Assembly (NCBI GenBank): GCA_035651055.1
Contig: DASRGK010000023.1
Span: 1 to 54,386, forward strand
Origin: JAFKKF01 sp035651055
Lineage (GTDB): Bacteria > Pseudomonadota > Alphaproteobacteria > Rhizobiales > Kaistiaceae
Direction of reading: 5' to 3'
Length of the DNA stretch: 54,386 nt
The stretch's first letter is position 1. Each line of letters opens with the position of its first letter. Shown here in pieces: positions 7,487 through 16,276 of the stretch. A program made the position numbers and the translations under genes. The notes beneath the pieces are model-generated. The model saw nothing but the letters and a program-made list of their open reading frames with translations. It was not told where the DNA came from and made no database searches.

Positions 7487-8182
7487 GTCGACAGGTCCTT
7501 TTTCCGATGCGCGTATCCGATGCGCGCGTAGCAGCGTTCTCGCGGCGGCTTCCGCCCGAGGCATGATCGCGTCCCTCCACTTCCTTCCCCGCCTTGCCGA
7601 GGCGCGGGCGTCCGGCCAACGCCGGAAGAGCGTTTGCGTCGGGGCGCTCGCCGAACGCCCGCCGGCGGCTTGTCGCCATCCGTTTCGCTCTCCGGGGCCG
7701 GACCGCAGCCGCGAGGAGAATCCGCGGACGCGGCGCCCGGCCCTTTACGGTGGGCAGAACCCACAGCCGGTCGTAGTGCCGGCGGGCTTTCCGGACGGCA
7801 CCCCGAGGCAGCGGCCGGTTACCGCTACCGCAGGCGCCGGCTCCCCCGCGTCTGGCCGATACCGGTACCGGGCACGCCCTCGGCGTGGGGAAGCGAGGAT
7901 CAGTTTACGGCGGCGCTTGCAGGCGGGAATAAGTGCAAGGGATATGCGCGGTGGAGCGGGGAAGCGGCGGTGGCCTCCTCATGGCGGTGGGCCGTGGCGG
8001 ACGTGGTGTCCCGCCGCGGATGCGGGCGGGCGGCACCGGGGGACGCGGTGCGCGCCGCTAATCGACCAGTCCGGAAACGCTCTAACCCCTCACCCGCACG
8101 CTCGGCGTTGCCGAGCGTGCGACCTCTCCCTTTGGGAGAGGTGATGCGGCTTTGCCGTGGGCGCCAGCACCCGGGCAGGCTC
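7487..8182. other. About 700 bases without a recognised gene
   Basis: Neither strand shows a protein I can recognise. Open frames here are long only because of the high G+C content and have no family-like motifs. The stretch holds a double hairpin near its right end (8096-8142). The first 100 bases presumably carry the promoter for the leftward operon at 7486. Confidence 0.5.
8096..8142. repeat. Double-hairpin palindromic element
   Basis: Two perfect stems stand back to back: 8096-8106 with 8110-8120 (11 bp, GCACGCTCGGC) and 8122-8130 with 8134-8142 (9 bp, ACCTCTCCC), each with a 3-base loop. The paired CTCxxCCC...GGGAGAGG design is like intergenic REP-type units common in alphaproteobacteria. 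It lies just past the stop of the leftward GGDEF-EAL gene and may also end its transcript, though there is no T-run. Confidence 0.7.
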
Positions 8183-10498
8183 TCAGGCCTTTTTCAGCGC
8201 TCCGGATTCAGCCGCGACGGCCTGCGCGAGGAGCGTCGCCTCGGCGGCCGGCATCGCCTTGCCGAAGTAGAATCCCTGACCGTATTCGCCGCCGCTGTGC
8301 ATGATCGCCTGCATGGCTTCGCGATGTTCGATGCCCTCGGCGATCGTCGGCAGGCCGAGGCTCTTGGCCAGGTCGATGACCGAGCGCACGATCTTGGCGT
8401 TGCCGGCGTCGCTCTGCATGGAGCGCACGAACGAACGGTCGATCTTGATCTTGTCGAAGTGAAGCTCGCGGAGGTTGTAGAGGCTGGAATAGCCGGTGCC
8501 GAAATCGTCGAGGGAAATCTTGATGCCGATATCCTGGAGGGCGCTGAGGGCCGCGCGGGCCGCGCTGATATCGGTGACCAGCGCGGTTTCCGTGACCTCG
8601 ACTTCCAGACGCCGCGGCGGAAAATCCGTCTCGGAAAGGATGGCGAGTATCTTCACCGGCAGCAGCGGATCGGCGAAGTGGAGCGGCGACACGTTGATCG
8701 CGATGGTGATGTCCGGGGACCAGTTGCGCGCGTCGAGACAGGCACGGCGCAGCAGGAAATAGGTGAGCTCGCCGATCAGCCCGAGCTTCTCGACGATCGG
8801 GATGAAGACTTCCGGCTCGACGTTGCCCCGCACCGGGTGGTTCCAGCGCGCCAGAATCTCGAAGCCGACCAGCCGGTTTTCCGCCAGATGAATGAGCGGC
8901 TGGTAATGCGGCTGGATGGCGTTCTCCGCCACCGCCCGGCGGACGTCTTCCTCCAGCGCGACGCGCTCCCGCAGCGCCTTCTCCATGCCCTGGTCGAAGA
9001 AGCGGTAAGTGCCGCGGCCGTCCTCCTTGGCCCGGTACATCGCCATGTCGGCGGCACGGAGCAGCGTTTCCGGATCGCTGCCGTCGGTCGGGCAGATGGC
9101 GACGCCGATACTGGCGCCGACCTCGACCGAATTGGCGCCGATCATGATCGGTTTCGCGATGCCGGCGATGATCCGGTCGGCGAGCGCGGCGGCTGCCGAT
9201 ACCGGTTCCTCCGGGGCAACGCAGTCGAGGATCAGGCCGAATTCGTCGCCGCCGAGGCGCGCGACCGCGTCGCCCCGCCGCGCGAGCCGGTCGAGGCGGG
9301 CGGCGACTTCGCGCAGCACATCGTCGCCGGCGGCGTGGCCGTAGACGTCGTTGACCGGCTTGAACCGGTCGAGGTCGACAATCAGGACCGCGTAGGCGAC
9401 CGAGCCGCGCGCCGCGCGCGCCACCGCCTTGTCGAGGGTTTCGGCGAACACGCGCCGGTTCGGCAATCCGGTCAAGGGGTCGTGGCGCGCCAGCGACTCG
9501 GCCAGCTTGTGCGCGGCCTCGGTAGCCTCGTGCGCCTTTTCCAGCGCCGCCAGATGCTGACGGTACGTCTCGGCCTTTTCGGCCGCCGCGCGCGCCTCGG
9601 CTTCCTTCAGGAACGTGATGTCGGTGTCGGTGCCGATGATGCGGGCGACGGTGCCGTCGGGCATCCACTCGACCGGCCGGCCGCGGCTCAATATCCACAT
9701 CCAGTGGCCGTCGCGGTGCCGCTCGCGGTACTCGAAGGAATTCTGTTTCAGTTCGCCGGCGTTCTGGCGATCCGCCTCGGCGGTGATCCGCTGGCGATCG
9801 TCGGGATGGAGCCGCGCCAGCCATGCCTCGCGCGACGGATCGACCTCTTCGTTGAGGCCGATGCCGCGCATCTTCCTCCACATCGGCGAGAAGAACGCCT
9901 TCCGGTTGCGGAGGTCATGGTCCCAGACGCCCTGCCCGGCGCCTTCCAGGGCGAAGTTCCAGCGGCTCTCGCTTTCGGCAAGCGCGTCCTCGGCCCGCTT
10001 GCGGGCGGTGATGTCGCGGCTGACTCCGACGATGCCGACGATGCGGCCCGCCGGATCGCGGAGCGGCAACTTGCTGGTCGAGAGCCATTTCTGCTCGCCC
10101 GTGGTCGTGACGACGAATTCCTCGATGTCGATCTGCGGCTTGCCCGAGCGGATGACCTGCTGCTCGTCGGCGAAGAACTTGCGGGCGAGATCCGGCGCAT
10201 GCAGTTCGAAATCGGTCTTGCCGATCAGGTCCTCGGGGTTGAGGCCGAGGTCGGCGGCGACGGCGCGGTTGGCGACAACGAAGCGGCTCTCGTTGTCCTT
10301 GACGAAGAGATAGTCGGGCACGCAATTAATGAGCGCGCGAAGGCGGAGCCGGTCGGCTTCGCCGTCCCCCTCCCGTTCCGGCGGCGCCGGGGTCTTCGCC
10401 GGAAGCCGTCCGCCCGACTTCGGCCGGGCGCGCTTGGCAACGCCGCCTTTACCCTTCTTCTCCGATCGGCTAATCACCCGCGCACCCTTGCTTTCCAT
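8183..10498 (-). CDS. PAS-PAS-GGDEF-EAL cyclic-di-GMP turnover protein
   Basis: The 771-residue cytosolic protein has a basic N-terminus, two PAS domains (about residues 50-170 and 175-305, the second with a PAC tail), a short coiled coil, a GGDEF domain (about 335-500) and an EAL domain (about 515-765). The GGDEF motif ARLGGDEFG is intact, so diguanylate cyclase activity is possible. The EAL motif reads EIL, but the catalytic acids and lysine are present in NVSPLHF, EVTE, DDFGTGYSSL, KIDRSF and AEGIE. Both synthesis and breakdown of c-di-GMP are therefore plausible, gated by the PAS domains. No membrane segment or signal peptide is visible. It stands alone on its strand. Confidence 0.92.
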   Translation of the reverse strand: MESKGARVISRSEKKGKGGVAKRARPKSGGRLPAKTPAPPEREGDGEADRLRLRALINCVPDYLFVKDNESRFVVANRAVAADLGLNPEDLIGKTDFELHAPDLARKFFADEQQVIRSGKPQIDIEEFVVTTTGEQKWLSTSKLPLRDPAGRIVGIVGVSRDITARKRAEDALAESESRWNFALEGAGQGVWDHDLRNRKAFFSPMWRKMRGIGLNEEVDPSREAWLARLHPDDRQRITAEADRQNAGELKQNSFEYRERHRDGHWMWILSRGRPVEWMPDGTVARIIGTDTDITFLKEAEARAAAEKAETYRQHLAALEKAHEATEAAHKLAESLARHDPLTGLPNRRVFAETLDKAVARAARGSVAYAVLIVDLDRFKPVNDVYGHAAGDDVLREVAARLDRLARRGDAVARLGGDEFGLILDCVAPEEPVSAAAALADRIIAGIAKPIMIGANSVEVGASIGVAICPTDGSDPETLLRAADMAMYRAKEDGRGTYRFFDQGMEKALRERVALEEDVRRAVAENAIQPHYQPLIHLAENRLVGFEILARWNHPVRGNVEPEVFIPIVEKLGLIGELTYFLLRRACLDARNWSPDITIAINVSPLHFADPLLPVKILAILSETDFPPRRLEVEVTETALVTDISAARAALSALQDIGIKISLDDFGTGYSSLYNLRELHFDKIKIDRSFVRSMQSDAGNAKIVRSVIDLAKSLGLPTIAEGIEHREAMQAIMHSGGEYGQGFYFGKAMPAAEATLLAQAVAAESGALKKA

Positions 10499-10700
10499 GG
10501 AGTTCGGCGCCCACGGCCGACCGCGGCCTGACGGGCACGGCGCTAAACTTACAACCGGTGTCTTTCCGCATAATTAAGCAGCCCGGGAATGCCTCCCGGC
10601 CCGAGCGACCCATGGCAATCCGCCAATCACCTCCGTTTCATGCCAGGAAGCCGCACCGGGCGAGGACGGCGCCGCCCGGCCGCGCCGCCGGAAAGGCGGG

Positions 10701-11387
10701 GTGACCGCGATGGCGCATATTCTCGACCGGCCGGTGTGGAGCGCGCTCACCACCCGCCAGGCGGCGCTCGCCGAAGGCGGGGCGCTGGCGCGTCGCTTCC
10801 CCCCGGCGATCATCCCGTTTGCCGCCGCCCGCGACCGCAGCGCCGAAAGCCTCGCCGCGCTCGGCGCGCTCGCCGGACCCGGCGAGGAGATCGTCCAGCT
10901 CGAAGCCGACGAGCCGGCCGTGCCGCCCAGCTTCGTCCCGGTGGTCGCGGCGCCGGTGGTGCAGATGGTGCTGGCCGATCCGCCCGCCCCGGTCGCCGAT
11001 CCGCGGATCGAGAAACTGAGCGAGGCGGACGCGCCGGAAATGCTCGAACTGGCGACGCTGACGCGGCCGGGGCCGTTCACGCTCCGCGCCCAGGCGCTCG
11101 GCGATTTCTTCGGGGTGAGGATCGGCGGCCGGCTGGCGGCGATGACCGGGGAGCGGATGAAGGTCGACGGCTATTCCGAGGTCTCGGGCGTCTGCTCGCA
11201 CCCGGACTTCCGCGGCAAGGGCCTTGCCCGCCTCCTCTCCGTCCACGTCACGCGGCGGCTGCTCGACCGCGGCGAGACGCCGTACCTCCACGCCTGGGCG
11301 AGCAACACCGCCGCGATCCGGCTCTACGAGACGATCGGCTTCCGGGTCCGGGCGACGCTGAACGCGGTGATGGCGCGCAGGGGGTAG
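10701..11387 (+). CDS. GNAT-family N-acetyltransferase (FR47-like)
   Basis: This is a 228-residue protein. The C-terminal half carries the acetyl-CoA site: SGVCSHPDFRGKGLARLL (the V-x-P-x-x-R-G-x-G loop), followed by the ASNTAAIRLYETIGFRVR segment typical of FR47-like GNAT enzymes. The N-terminal about 100 residues may be a degenerate second GNAT lobe. The substrate is unknown. The start is GTG 10701 or ATG 10710; an AAGGCGGGG just upstream serves either. It is followed by the small ORF and restriction-modification genes but has no evident tie to them. Confidence 0.85.
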   Translation: MTAMAHILDRPVWSALTTRQAALAEGGALARRFPPAIIPFAAARDRSAESLAALGALAGPGEEIVQLEADEPAVPPSFVPVVAAPVVQMVLADPPAPVADPRIEKLSEADAPEMLELATLTRPGPFTLRAQALGDFFGVRIGGRLAAMTGERMKVDGYSEVSGVCSHPDFRGKGLARLLSVHVTRRLLDRGETPYLHAWASNTAAIRLYETIGFRVRATLNAVMARRG

Positions 11388-11451
11388 CGGGGCGGCGGAG
11401 CCGGTGTCGCTGCTCCCCGGCTCGATATCTTGCGGTGAGCAGCGCGGCACA

Positions 11452-11469
11452 CAAGAATCATGCTTCTTG
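11452..11469. promoter_or_regulatory. 18-bp dyad upstream of the small ORF and R-M genes
   Basis: CAAGAA (11452-11457) and TTCTTG (11464-11469) form a perfect inverted repeat with a 6-base centre, 33 bases before the ATG at 11503. It could be an operator or part of a short-lived hairpin. No binding protein is identified. Confidence 0.35.
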
Positions 11470-11502
11470 CATGCGCGCGTCTGACCCCTCGGGAGGAGAA
11501 AG

Positions 11503-11697
11503 ATGACGGCACGACCGCCCTACATGGCCAATCCCAACAAGATGGAAATCGCAACGGAAGTTCTGGGATCGGCCATCAGAGTCCTTCAGGCAGCCGGCTT
11601 CTATGAGCGGGAAATTCTTGATCTCTTCGCCCAAGCGGCTGCGAAGCGTGAGAGGGCGCCGTTGTGGCTTGAACCGTTGGCTGAAGCAAAAGACTGA
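11503..11697 (+). CDS. Small hypothetical protein (64 aa) preceding the R-M genes
   Basis: A strong ribosome-binding site (GGAGGAGAAAG) lies directly before ATG 11503. The product has one predicted helical hairpin around IRVLQAAGFYEREILDLFAQAAAKR and no Cys, signal peptide or membrane segment. It does not look like a classic controller protein, because no clear helix-turn-helix of the C.protein type is seen. It ends 38 bases before the endonuclease gene, so co-transcription is likely. The function is unknown. Confidence 0.6.
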   Translation: MTARPPYMANPNKMEIATEVLGSAIRVLQAAGFYEREILDLFAQAAAKRERAPLWLEPLAEAKD

Positions 11698-11735
11698 CCC
11701 TAGATCCGACCTGGCGCCTTCGTTACCCTTCGGAC

Positions 11736-12440
11736 ATGCGGGATTCGGGGCATTCGGCGCAGCTTTTGTTGCCTGAGCACCTGGGTGCTCTTTACGAATT
11801 TCATCAGTGGCGGAACGCAATTCCCATTCTTAGGGGCGCTTACCCAGATGAATGGGCTGACATTCTCTCAATTCTGAGCAGTTTCCGAATACTGCGATCG
11901 GACATCGGCGAGGTTGGAACGAAGGGCGGCGGGAAGAGCCTTGTCGCGATCCGGATGGACCGACTGTTCCGCGCGGCTGGCTGGCAGCCGCAGGAATTTG
12001 ACACCAGCATCGTTGTCAAGACAGGAGGTAGCGCGCAGGAAATAAAAAGCCCGACGCACGAGGTTGACTGCTTCAAAGGAAAGATCGCTCTCGAACTGGA
12101 ATGGAATAACAAGACCGAGTTTTACGATCGGGACCTCAACAATTTTCGTCTTCTCTTCGAGCTGCGAGTTGCCGACGTCGGCGTGATTGTGACCCGCTGC
12201 GACGAATTGCAGAGCGTCTTCAATGCAATCGGCAAGGGCAGCAGCTACGGTCCAACAACCACAATCCTCAGCAAACTCCTTCGTAAGCTGCAGGGAGGCG
12301 CCGGCGGTGGATGTCCTGTGTTCGTTATCGGTATGAAGCCAACACTCTATCTGGACGACATAGCCGATCCTAGTGTAGGTTCCCGTTTCGTTCCCATCGC
12401 CAGGACCACTCGAAAGCGCGTCAAGAGCCATGACCCTTAG
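11736..12440 (+). CDS. BglII/BstYI-type type II restriction endonuclease
   Basis: The 234-residue protein has a segment THEVDCFKGKIALELEWNN, with D111, E120 and E122. BglII uses Asp84, Glu93 and Gln95 with the same spacing (9 and 2 residues), so the catalytic core is preserved with Glu in place of Gln. Downstream segments DRDLNNFRLLFELR and VGVIVTRCDELQ match the family pattern of a conserved helix and strand after the active site. It would cut double-stranded DNA at an unmethylated, probably palindromic site. Its base composition is less G+C-rich than its neighbours, consistent with horizontal transfer. It overlaps the MT-A70 methyltransferase gene by 11 bases. The family call rests on motif memory. 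Confidence 0.75.
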   Translation: MRDSGHSAQLLLPEHLGALYEFHQWRNAIPILRGAYPDEWADILSILSSFRILRSDIGEVGTKGGGKSLVAIRMDRLFRAAGWQPQEFDTSIVVKTGGSAQEIKSPTHEVDCFKGKIALELEWNNKTEFYDRDLNNFRLLFELRVADVGVIVTRCDELQSVFNAIGKGSSYGPTTTILSKLLRKLQGGAGGGCPVFVIGMKPTLYLDDIADPSVGSRFVPIARTTRKRVKSHDP

Positions 12441-13092
12441 CCGAATCACAGAGGACGGTTGGGCCGGGGCCCGCGATTTTGCCGCCTTTGCTCGTGGGAG
12501 GAGATTTCCGACTGTTCTCGCCGACCCGCCGTGGCGCTTTACCAATCGCACCGGCAAGGTCGCGCCCGAGCACCGGCGTCTCGCGCGCTACGCGACCATG
12601 GCGGTCGAAGATATTTGCGCATTGCCGATTGAAGGGGTCGCGGCGCCCACTGCGCACTTGTACCTCTGGACCCCGAACGCCCTGCTCCCCGAGGCGCTGC
12701 AAGTCATGGCCGCGTGGGGGTTTGCCTACAAGGGCAACATCGTCTGGCATAAAGTGAGGAAGGATGGCGGCTCGGACGGCCGCGGCGTCGGGTTCTATTT
12801 CCGCAATGTCACCGAACTGCTGCTGTTCGGCACGCGCGGCAAGAACGCGCGGACGTTGCCACCCGGACGCAGCCAAGTGAATATGATCGAGACGCGCAAG
12901 CGCGAGCACAGCCGAAAACCGGACGAGCAATACGCGATCATCGAGGCGTGCTCGCCGGGACCGTATCTCGAGCTGTTCGCCCGCGGCGAGCGGCCCGGCT
13001 GGACGGTCTGGGGAAACCAGGCAAGAGCCGACTATCGCCCGACCTGGGAAACCTACGCCTACAATTCAGCGTCGCTGCCGGCGGCGGAGTAG
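12430..13092 (+). CDS. MT-A70 family adenine-N6 DNA methyltransferase
   Basis: The 220-residue protein has the catalytic DPPW motif at 32-35 and the MT-A70 progression YATMAVEDICALPIE, HLYLWTPNALL, GFAYKGNIVWHK and FYFRNVTELLLFGTRGK, ending with the AdoMet-proximal region PYLELFARGERPGWTVWGNQ. MT-A70 enzymes methylate the N6 of adenine, in DNA in bacterial restriction-modification systems. Starting inside the endonuclease gene, it is very likely the protecting methyltransferase of the same system. The order is endonuclease first, so protection on entry into a new host would depend on the relative expression of the two genes. Confidence 0.9.
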   Translation: MTLSRITEDGWAGARDFAAFARGRRFPTVLADPPWRFTNRTGKVAPEHRRLARYATMAVEDICALPIEGVAAPTAHLYLWTPNALLPEALQVMAAWGFAYKGNIVWHKVRKDGGSDGRGVGFYFRNVTELLLFGTRGKNARTLPPGRSQVNMIETRKREHSRKPDEQYAIIEACSPGPYLELFARGERPGWTVWGNQARADYRPTWETYAYNSASLPAAE

Positions 13093-13211
13093 GCCGGCTG
13101 CACGTTCGATCCGCGCGGAGAAGTATCGATCCCGACCGCGCCTCCACCGATTGCGCGGCGCGGCGGGGATGGACTACGGTCCGGCGACACCCGCGCCCGG
13201 AGGCTCGTGCG

Positions 13212-13553
13212 ATGAAGCTCACGCTCTCTCTTGCCGCCGCGCTTTCCCTTGCCGCCGCGCTCGGCCTCGCCGGCGGCGGCGCCCTTGCCGCGCCCTTTGT
13301 GATCACCGGGTCGCACGGTCCGGTGGCGGTGACGACGCCCTATAGCGGCGTGATCAACAAGGGCACGATCACCGGCGGATCGAGCGTGGGGCTGACGGTC
13401 ACCGGCACGGCGTCGAAGACGATCGTCAACAAGGGAACCATCACCGGCTCGACCGGGCTTTCGGTGACGGGTGCAACCGGTTCGGTGACGATCATCAACA
13501 AGGGCGTCATTTCGGGCTCCGGGAACGGCATCACGGTGAGCGGGAAGCCGTAG
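13212..13553 (+). CDS. Small exported protein with beta-helix-like repeats
   Basis: The 113-residue protein has a signal peptide (about residues 1-27, ending ALAA). The mature part is built from imperfect repeats of about 20 residues: INKGTITGGSSVGLTVTG, VNKGTITGSTGLSVTG and INKGVISGSGNGITVSG. Such [VI]NKG[TV]I[TS]G units occur in the passenger domains of autotransporters and other right-handed beta-helix adhesins. Here the protein stops after the repeats and carries no beta-barrel. GGAGG lies 8 bases before ATG 13212. It lies just upstream of an autotransporter gene in the same direction, but the two are separated by about 240 bases. Confidence 0.65.
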   Translation: MKLTLSLAAALSLAAALGLAGGGALAAPFVITGSHGPVAVTTPYSGVINKGTITGGSSVGLTVTGTASKTIVNKGTITGSTGLSVTGATGSVTIINKGVISGSGNGITVSGKP

Positions 13554-13793
13554 GCTTCGCGCGAGCGCCCGCGCCCGGGGCTCCGTCTTCCCCCTCGGCG
13601 GCGGAAACGCCTGACGTCCGCGGGTCAACGCGGCGGCGGGGCGCCCTGCGGGCGGGCGAACCGTCGGCACCCCGGCGTCGCATCGATGCAACAGTCAGGC
13701 CGATCCGCATCGCCCGACCCATAAACGACTCGACATGGCCCGGCCGCCGCGCCAGATTTTTTCGTCTGGGAGTTGCAGCGACGGGGTGCAGCT
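13554..13793. other. Spacer between the repeat protein and the autotransporter
   Basis: No gene, repeat or terminator of note is visible in this 240-base stretch. It ends with a T-rich patch (around 13757-13764) that could belong to the autotransporter promoter. Confidence 0.4.
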
Positions 13794-16046
13794 ATGGCGC
13801 GTTGCGCGGGGCGCATTCGGGAAGGTCGATTTCAGCGCCGGCTGACGGCACTCATGCGCCGCGCCGCTGCAACGGTGCTTTTGTTGTGGGCCTGTGAGCC
13901 AGCCGTTGCGGCGCTGAGCGCCAGCAACTTCGACGACGTTCGGGATGGCGTCATCGACGAGCTGGGTCTGCCCGAGGACACGACAGTCGCCATCGCCGGA
14001 CGGACCGACCCCGACTACCACCACCAGGACCTCGATATCGTCGGCACGGTCACTTATTTCGACGAGAACCTCCATACGACCGTCACGAGGCCGTTCAAGG
14101 CGCACTTTCACTACAAACCGCACGAAGGCGGGTTCGGCCTCCCGTCCAACACGGGACGCCTGCTGATTCTAGATGCGGAATTCACGGGCGACGGCGGCAC
14201 CAACGGCAACGCCACCAACCAATCGGGCGATCCCGCCACCGTCGGCTTCCTCGACGACGGCAATGGCGGGCCGTTCCAGGCATATCTTCAAGTCAACGAC
14301 GGCCCCGTGGTGCCCCTCGGCGCGCTCGGCGGGGTCGATGCGCAGGCGACGGCTTCTTCGATTCCCACAGATGTGACCGATGACGGCTCGGTGGTCGTCG
14401 GCTTCTCGGACTTCCCCTCCGACCCGACCAACGACCCGGACAATCTCGACATGACGCACGCCTTCCGCTGGACGGCGAGCGACACGACCATCCACGATCT
14501 CGGCGCGCCGGTCGGGGACTCGGGCTATTCGCGCGCCTTCGGCCTCGACGCGACCGGCAACCTCGTAGTCGGCGAGGCCGAGTTCGCTGGCGGACGGCAT
14601 GCTTTCCTGTGGAGCCCCGACAGCGGCGGCACCTTCACCGACCTCAATACCTACTCGGGCGCCTTCGCCTTCAACTCAATCGCCACCGCTATCACCGGCG
14701 ACGGTTCGGTGATCGCCGGCCAGGCGGGCCTCGGCTCCAACAATTCGCATGCCGTCCTGTGGACGGTCGCCGACACGACGATGCACGACCTCGGCGTGCT
14801 CGCCGGCGACGACAACGCGGTCGCGACCGGGGTCAGCGACAACGGCAAGGTCGCGGTCGGCATCTCGGCGGACCGCCCGCTCACCCGCTTTAATCCCGGC
14901 TGGGACTACGGCGACGATACGCGGGCGTTCCGCTGGTCGGAATCGACGGGAATGAAGGACCTGACGCAGCTGATGACCGATGCCGGCGTGCCGATGACCG
15001 GCATCACCTTCGTCGCCGCGACCGGCATTTCGCGCGACGGCCAGTTCATCAGCGGCGCGGCCGTCACGCCCGACACGCCGCTCAACGAAACCGAGCCGTT
15101 CATCGTCCAGTACTGCGACGACGATGTTGAAGGCCCGTGCTTCGCCGGCTTCGCCACGCAAGGGAGCGTCAACGGCTCTCTTGGCGATGTCGCCGGCGAG
15201 CACAGCGGGATCACCACGCATCTCACCAGCACCGCCGACCTGATGCTCGGCTTCGTCGACCCGCTGGAAGGCGGCAGCGACGCCGGCGCGTTTGCGGCGG
15301 CCGGCTCGGTCACGCTCGGGGCGCGCGGAAAGTACAATCTCGGCGACGGGTTCAGCCTCATCGGCGGCGCCGCCTATGTCGAGCAATCGGCGGGCGGCGC
15401 CAGCGTCAGCGGCGCGGCGCTCATCGACGCGGCGCTCCGCTACGTCAGGCCCGGCGACGCCGGCCTCCGTCCCTTCGGCGAGGTCGCCGCCTGGGGCTCG
15501 CCGTCGCTCGACATGCATTTCACCCGCCGCTACCTGAACGGCAGTGCGCCGGCCGTCGGCGAGGGCGATGCGAGCGGCGCGGCCGCCGGGCTGTCGCTGC
15601 GCGCCGGCATGCTCTATTCGCCGCGCCCGACGGACGAGCTGGTCTTCTCGGCCACGCTCGCCCGCAACTGGCTGAGCGTCGGCGCCTACAGCGAGGCGCT
15701 GGGTCCGGCCAACCCGTTCCCGGCGAGCTTTGCCGCCGCCACCGACCGGACCAACCTCTTCAAGGCCGGCGTGGCGTGGACGCGGAAGCTCTCGCCGAAA
15801 CTCGACTTCACCCTGTCGGCGGCGGTCGGCCGCTCCTTCGGCGGCGCGCACGACGTGAGCGCCAGCATCACCGGCTTCGGCGGCCTGACCGGGAGCGCCG
15901 GGGACTACACGTTCGGCGAGTTCGGCGCCCGCGCCGGGTGGAAGGTGAAGGGCAGCCTGTCGCTCGATGCGTTCCTGGTCAGCACCACCGGCCCGGCCAT
16001 CGGCACCCACACGCAGGTCGGCGGCGGGCTCAGCATCGCGTTCTAG
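13794..16046 (+). CDS. Autotransporter with extracellular HAF repeats
   Basis: The protein of about 750 residues has an N-terminal export signal (the hydrophobic ATVLLLWACEPAVAA, beginning about 26 residues after ATG 13794). A passenger region follows with several HAF-type repeats, for example MHDLGVLAGDDNAVATGVSD followed by NGKVAVG and a RAFRW/HAFLW ending. The last 270 or so residues form an autotransporter beta-barrel ending in Phe (LSIAF). HAF repeats are named for this motif and occur in predicted extracellular proteins of unknown function. Export to the cell surface with the passenger outside is the expectation. Alternative starts are TTG 13773 and ATG 13854; the last places the signal peptide right at the start. 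Confidence 0.85.
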   Translation: MARCAGRIREGRFQRRLTALMRRAAATVLLLWACEPAVAALSASNFDDVRDGVIDELGLPEDTTVAIAGRTDPDYHHQDLDIVGTVTYFDENLHTTVTRPFKAHFHYKPHEGGFGLPSNTGRLLILDAEFTGDGGTNGNATNQSGDPATVGFLDDGNGGPFQAYLQVNDGPVVPLGALGGVDAQATASSIPTDVTDDGSVVVGFSDFPSDPTNDPDNLDMTHAFRWTASDTTIHDLGAPVGDSGYSRAFGLDATGNLVVGEAEFAGGRHAFLWSPDSGGTFTDLNTYSGAFAFNSIATAITGDGSVIAGQAGLGSNNSHAVLWTVADTTMHDLGVLAGDDNAVATGVSDNGKVAVGISADRPLTRFNPGWDYGDDTRAFRWSESTGMKDLTQLMTDAGVPMTGITFVAATGISRDGQFISGAAVTPDTPLNETEPFIVQYCDDDVEGPCFAGFATQGSVNGSLGDVAGEHSGITTHLTSTADLMLGFVDPLEGGSDAGAFAAAGSVTLGARGKYNLGDGFSLIGGAAYVEQSAGGASVSGAALIDAALRYVRPGDAGLRPFGEVAAWGSPSLDMHFTRRYLNGSAPAVGEGDASGAAAGLSLRAGMLYSPRPTDELVFSATLARNWLSVGAYSEALGPANPFPASFAAATDRTNLFKAGVAWTRKLSPKLDFTLSAAVGRSFGGAHDVSASITGFGGLTGSAGDYTFGEFGARAGWKVKGSLSLDAFLVSTTGPAIGTHTQVGGGLSIAF

Positions 16047-16247
16047 GGACGGCGGGCGGAAGCCCAGGTCAGACCCGCGATCCGCACCGATGTCGCCGGC
16101 CACGAACGCGACGCGGATGCCGGCGTCGCGGCAAGCGGTCGCCCTCGCGCCCTTCCTCGCGCATCCCGGCCTCGCGGGCGCCGGCATCATCGTCCTGGAT
16201 TATCCGGCGCCCGCTTTCAGGCGGAGCGACGCGAGGGTAGCCTCGCT

Positions 16248-16258
16248 GGGGGGGGGGG
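16248..16258. repeat. Homopolymeric run of 11 G
   Basis: Eleven consecutive G residues lie 18 bases before the ATG of the six-Cys secreted protein and just upstream of its GGAGGA ribosome-binding site. Tracts of this length can slip during replication, or be an assembly error. Confidence 0.9.
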
Positions 16259-16276
16259 TACGACGGAGGAACTGCC

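Noticed and set aside
7634..10531. Very long plus-strand open frame (about 965 codons) opposite the GGDEF-EAL gene
   Set aside because: It has no domain motifs, is composed of Arg/Asp/Gly-rich random-like sequence and exists only because high G+C removes stops antisense to a real gene.
11503..11697. Controller (C) protein for the restriction-modification genes
   Set aside because: Position and strong ribosome-binding site fit, but no helix-turn-helix of C-protein type is visible, so it is listed only as a hypothetical protein.
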